Below, piece by piece: positions 63,994 to 64,000 of a DNA stretch of 64,000 bases (positions within the stretch are counted from its first letter, which is position 1; each line of letters opens with the position of its first letter). Both the position numbers and the translations under genes were made by a program. The stretch is from contig CP011001.1 of NCBI GenBank assembly GCA_001044335.1, positions 868,001 through 932,000 of the forward strand, in the 5' to 3' direction. The DNA comes from Methylophilales bacterium MBRSF5. Lineage in GTDB: Bacteria > Pseudomonadota > Gammaproteobacteria > Burkholderiales > Methylophilaceae. The notes beneath the pieces are model-generated. The model ran no database searches and was not told the DNA's origin. It worked only from the letters and a program-made list of their open reading frames with translations.

Positions 63994-64000
63994 AATTAAA

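Noticed and set aside
1-64000. CRISPR arrays, insertion sequences, integrases, prophage genes, toxin-antitoxin pairs
   Set aside because: I looked for spaced direct repeats, transposase or integrase motifs and paired small ORFs and found none that hold up; all larger frames are accounted for by chromosomal housekeeping or envelope genes.

Overview
The window is AT-rich, densely packed chromosomal DNA from a betaproteobacterium. The closest fit is a streamlined Methylophilales-type methylotroph (OM43 / 'Ca. Methylopumilus'-like). I infer this from gene order and protein style, not from a database search. Supporting points are the betaproteobacterial block TPR-lolB-ispE-tRNA-Gln-prs-rplY, an M16 peptidase pair beside ftsY-ftsEX-rpoH, very short intergenic gaps, many 4-20 bp gene overlaps, frequent TTG/GTG starts, and an edd-eda pair as used in RuMP-cycle methylotrophs. 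I see no insertion sequence, prophage, integrase or CRISPR array.

Layout. 1-1018: 3'-truncated prfB (minus strand) with the RF2 programmed frameshift site. 1066-6558: a Pho box and pstS-pstC-pstA-pstB, followed by a TPR/glycosyltransferase-like gene where phoU is often found. 6561-11282: glmM, folP, ftsH and rlmE (minus). 11315-12517: yhbY, a DUF4149 membrane protein and greA. 12594-18730: bamE-dapB-carA-carB (minus), with a good sigma70-type promoter before carA. 18815-23966: fur, recN, nadK, hrcA and hemH. 23963-28164: hldD-hldE-waaF and a family 2 glycosyltransferase (LPS inner core). 28153-36838: a long overlapping minus-strand run of surface-polysaccharide genes (glycosyltransferase, unknown protein, WaaP-like kinase, tandem-kinase protein, carbamoyltransferase) that continues into edd, eda and a HAD phosphatase. 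36859-41614: waaC, then grpE-dnaK-dnaJ. 41615-45876: gloA, ferredoxin, coaD, rsmD and two M16 peptidases (minus). 45967-54246: ftsY-ftsE-ftsX, rpoH, a DUF971 gene, ubiE-ubiJ-ubiB and a sodium:solute symporter. 54214-58990: mutM and a Gld-type ABC system (minus). 59136-63993: TPR gene, lolB, ispE, tRNA-Gln, prs and rplY.

How the parts fit together. The heat-shock circuit is visible within the window: hrcA encodes the repressor, a perfect CIRCE operator sits on the rpoH promoter, and sigma32-like promoter sequences precede grpE and dnaK. HrcA would therefore gate sigma32, which would in turn drive the DnaK system. Outer-membrane construction is also heavily represented: hldD/hldE/waaF/waaC for heptose, kinases and carbamoyltransferase for decoration, BamE for protein insertion and LolB for lipoproteins.

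The points most worth a second look are: an intact rsmD gene that has no ATG/GTG/TTG start and lies in frame directly after the stop codon of an M16 gene; CIRCE control of rpoH; a two-lobed kinase protein; an unrecognised 283-residue polysaccharide-cluster protein; a BamE with a long repetitive tail containing an in-frame hexanucleotide microsatellite; and the TPR/glycosyltransferase gene attached to the pst operon. I found no wholly new defence or mobile system.
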